A DNA stretch of 51,092 nucleotides from Bacillus sp. JCM 19058. Lineage in GTDB: Bacteria > Bacillota > Bacilli > Bacillales_H > Bacillaceae_D. The DNA is taken from the NCBI GenBank assembly GCA_001310555.1, contig BAXO01000034.1:1-51092 (forward strand), given 5' to 3'. The notes beneath the pieces were generated by a model. The model ran no database searches. It was not told the DNA's origin and saw only the letters and a program-made list of their open reading frames with translations. The position numbers were made by a program, and so were the translations under genes. The stretch's first letter is position 1. Each line of letters begins with the position of its first letter. This document shows, one piece after another, positions 50,730-51,092 of the stretch.

Positions 50730-51092
50730 TCATTGCTTCAGTTCCTCAACCAACAGTGCTAGCTCCTCCCAACGCCCTAACGCTAGCTCAAGCTCTTGTT
50801 CTAGTTGCTCCTGTTCACTTGTCAATTGACTGACAGTGTCGTAGTCGCTGCCGGCTTCAGCAATTTGTTCGACAAGTGCTTCTCTTCGCTGTTCGAGTGA
50901 AGCAATCCGTTCCTCAATACCATCCCATTCCTTTTGCTCGTGGTATGACAATTTCTTTTTCTTTTTGAGCGGCTGTTCTTTTGAGCGCTTTTCCATAGCT
51001 TTACCTTTAGCCGCTTTTTCAGCCTCTTCTAACTGCTTTTGTAAATAGTCGCTATAATGTCCATAAAAGCGCGTCACTCGACCGTTTCCTTG
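50730..51092 (-). CDS. ABC-F family ATPase, C-terminal part (Uup/YfmR-like; 5' end outside window)
   Basis: Only the last 120 residues are in the window. They begin in GNGRVTRFYGHYSDYL, the end of the second ATPase domain, followed by a Lys-rich linker and a coiled coil (about 70 residues) rich in Glu/Leu/Gln, the C-terminal domain typical of Uup/YfmR-type ABC-F ribosome-associated ATPases. The stop is at 50730. Known relatives relieve ribosome stalling or confer antibiotic resistance, but the exact subtype cannot be told from this part. Confidence 0.85.
   Translation of the reverse strand, partial: QGNGRVTRFYGHYSDYLQKQLEEAEKAAKGKAMEKRSKEQPLKKKKKLSYHEQKEWDGIEERIASLEQRREALVEQIAEAGSDYDTVSQLTSEQEQLEQELELALGRWEELALLVEELKQ

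Overview
The window looks like a chromosomal segment of an aerobic, low-to-mid GC Bacillaceae bacterium, probably close to the alkaliphilic Bacillus/Shouchella group. The signs are a Bce-type antibiotic-peptide detoxification locus, a T-box leader, a TPP riboswitch, PerR, GlnR/TnrA and cre-like operator sequences, MreBH, TcyP, ThiT and a YwrC/YwrAB/YwrD-like set, together with strong GGAGG-type ribosome binding sites. I see no rRNA, tRNA, CRISPR array, prophage or intact insertion sequence. About two thirds of the genes are broken by single-base frame changes, mostly in runs of A, T or G. I read most of these as base-calling errors and give each gene its full, frame-corrected extent.

Layout: 1-2558 (-) is a large secreted 5'-nucleotidase that runs off the left edge. 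3066-11323 (+) is a two-component system (BceRS type), one ABC ATPase and three tandem BceB-type permeases, the first lacking the usual extracellular sensor domain. The permeases are separated by strong stem-loops. 11433-11693 is a very regular 18/21-bp tandem repeat. 11794-16325 (+) carries a histidine phosphatase and a T-box-controlled type-2 isoleucyl-tRNA synthetase. 16527-20610 holds a small membrane protein, an M3 oligoendopeptidase and a paired half-size chromate transporter with a divergent Lrp-type regulator. 20775-26037 (-) is a MoxR/DUF58/membrane-protein operon preceded by a YwrD-like gamma-glutamyltransferase.

26466-33980 is a nitrogen-scavenging block: urtABCDE (urea uptake, -) divergent from ureABC (urease structural genes, +), with two GlnR/TnrA-like boxes in the shared intergenic region. 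The urease accessory genes are not next to ureC. 34438-36029 is a PerR-type catalase gene with two operator-like boxes and a clear sigma-A promoter. 36075-43786 carries an RNase H-like protein, a polysaccharide deacetylase lipoprotein, mreBH, an S51-like peptidase, tcyP and a nitrilase-family hydrolase. 43865-48890 (-) holds small ORFs, a NagZ-like GH3 enzyme, a secreted GH43 plus carbohydrate-binding enzyme under a cre-like site, and an alpha/beta hydrolase. After a gene-poor kilobase, 49946-50673 (-) is thiT under a TPP riboswitch, and the right edge cuts an ABC-F ATPase gene.

Functional themes are cell-envelope defence and remodelling (Bce locus, MreBH, NagZ, deacetylase), nucleotide, urea and glycan scavenging, and stress resistance (catalase, chromate export, mupirocin-type IleRS). 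The least ordinary items are the one-ATPase/three-permease Bce locus with a sensor-less permease, and the 18/21-bp repeat array beside it.
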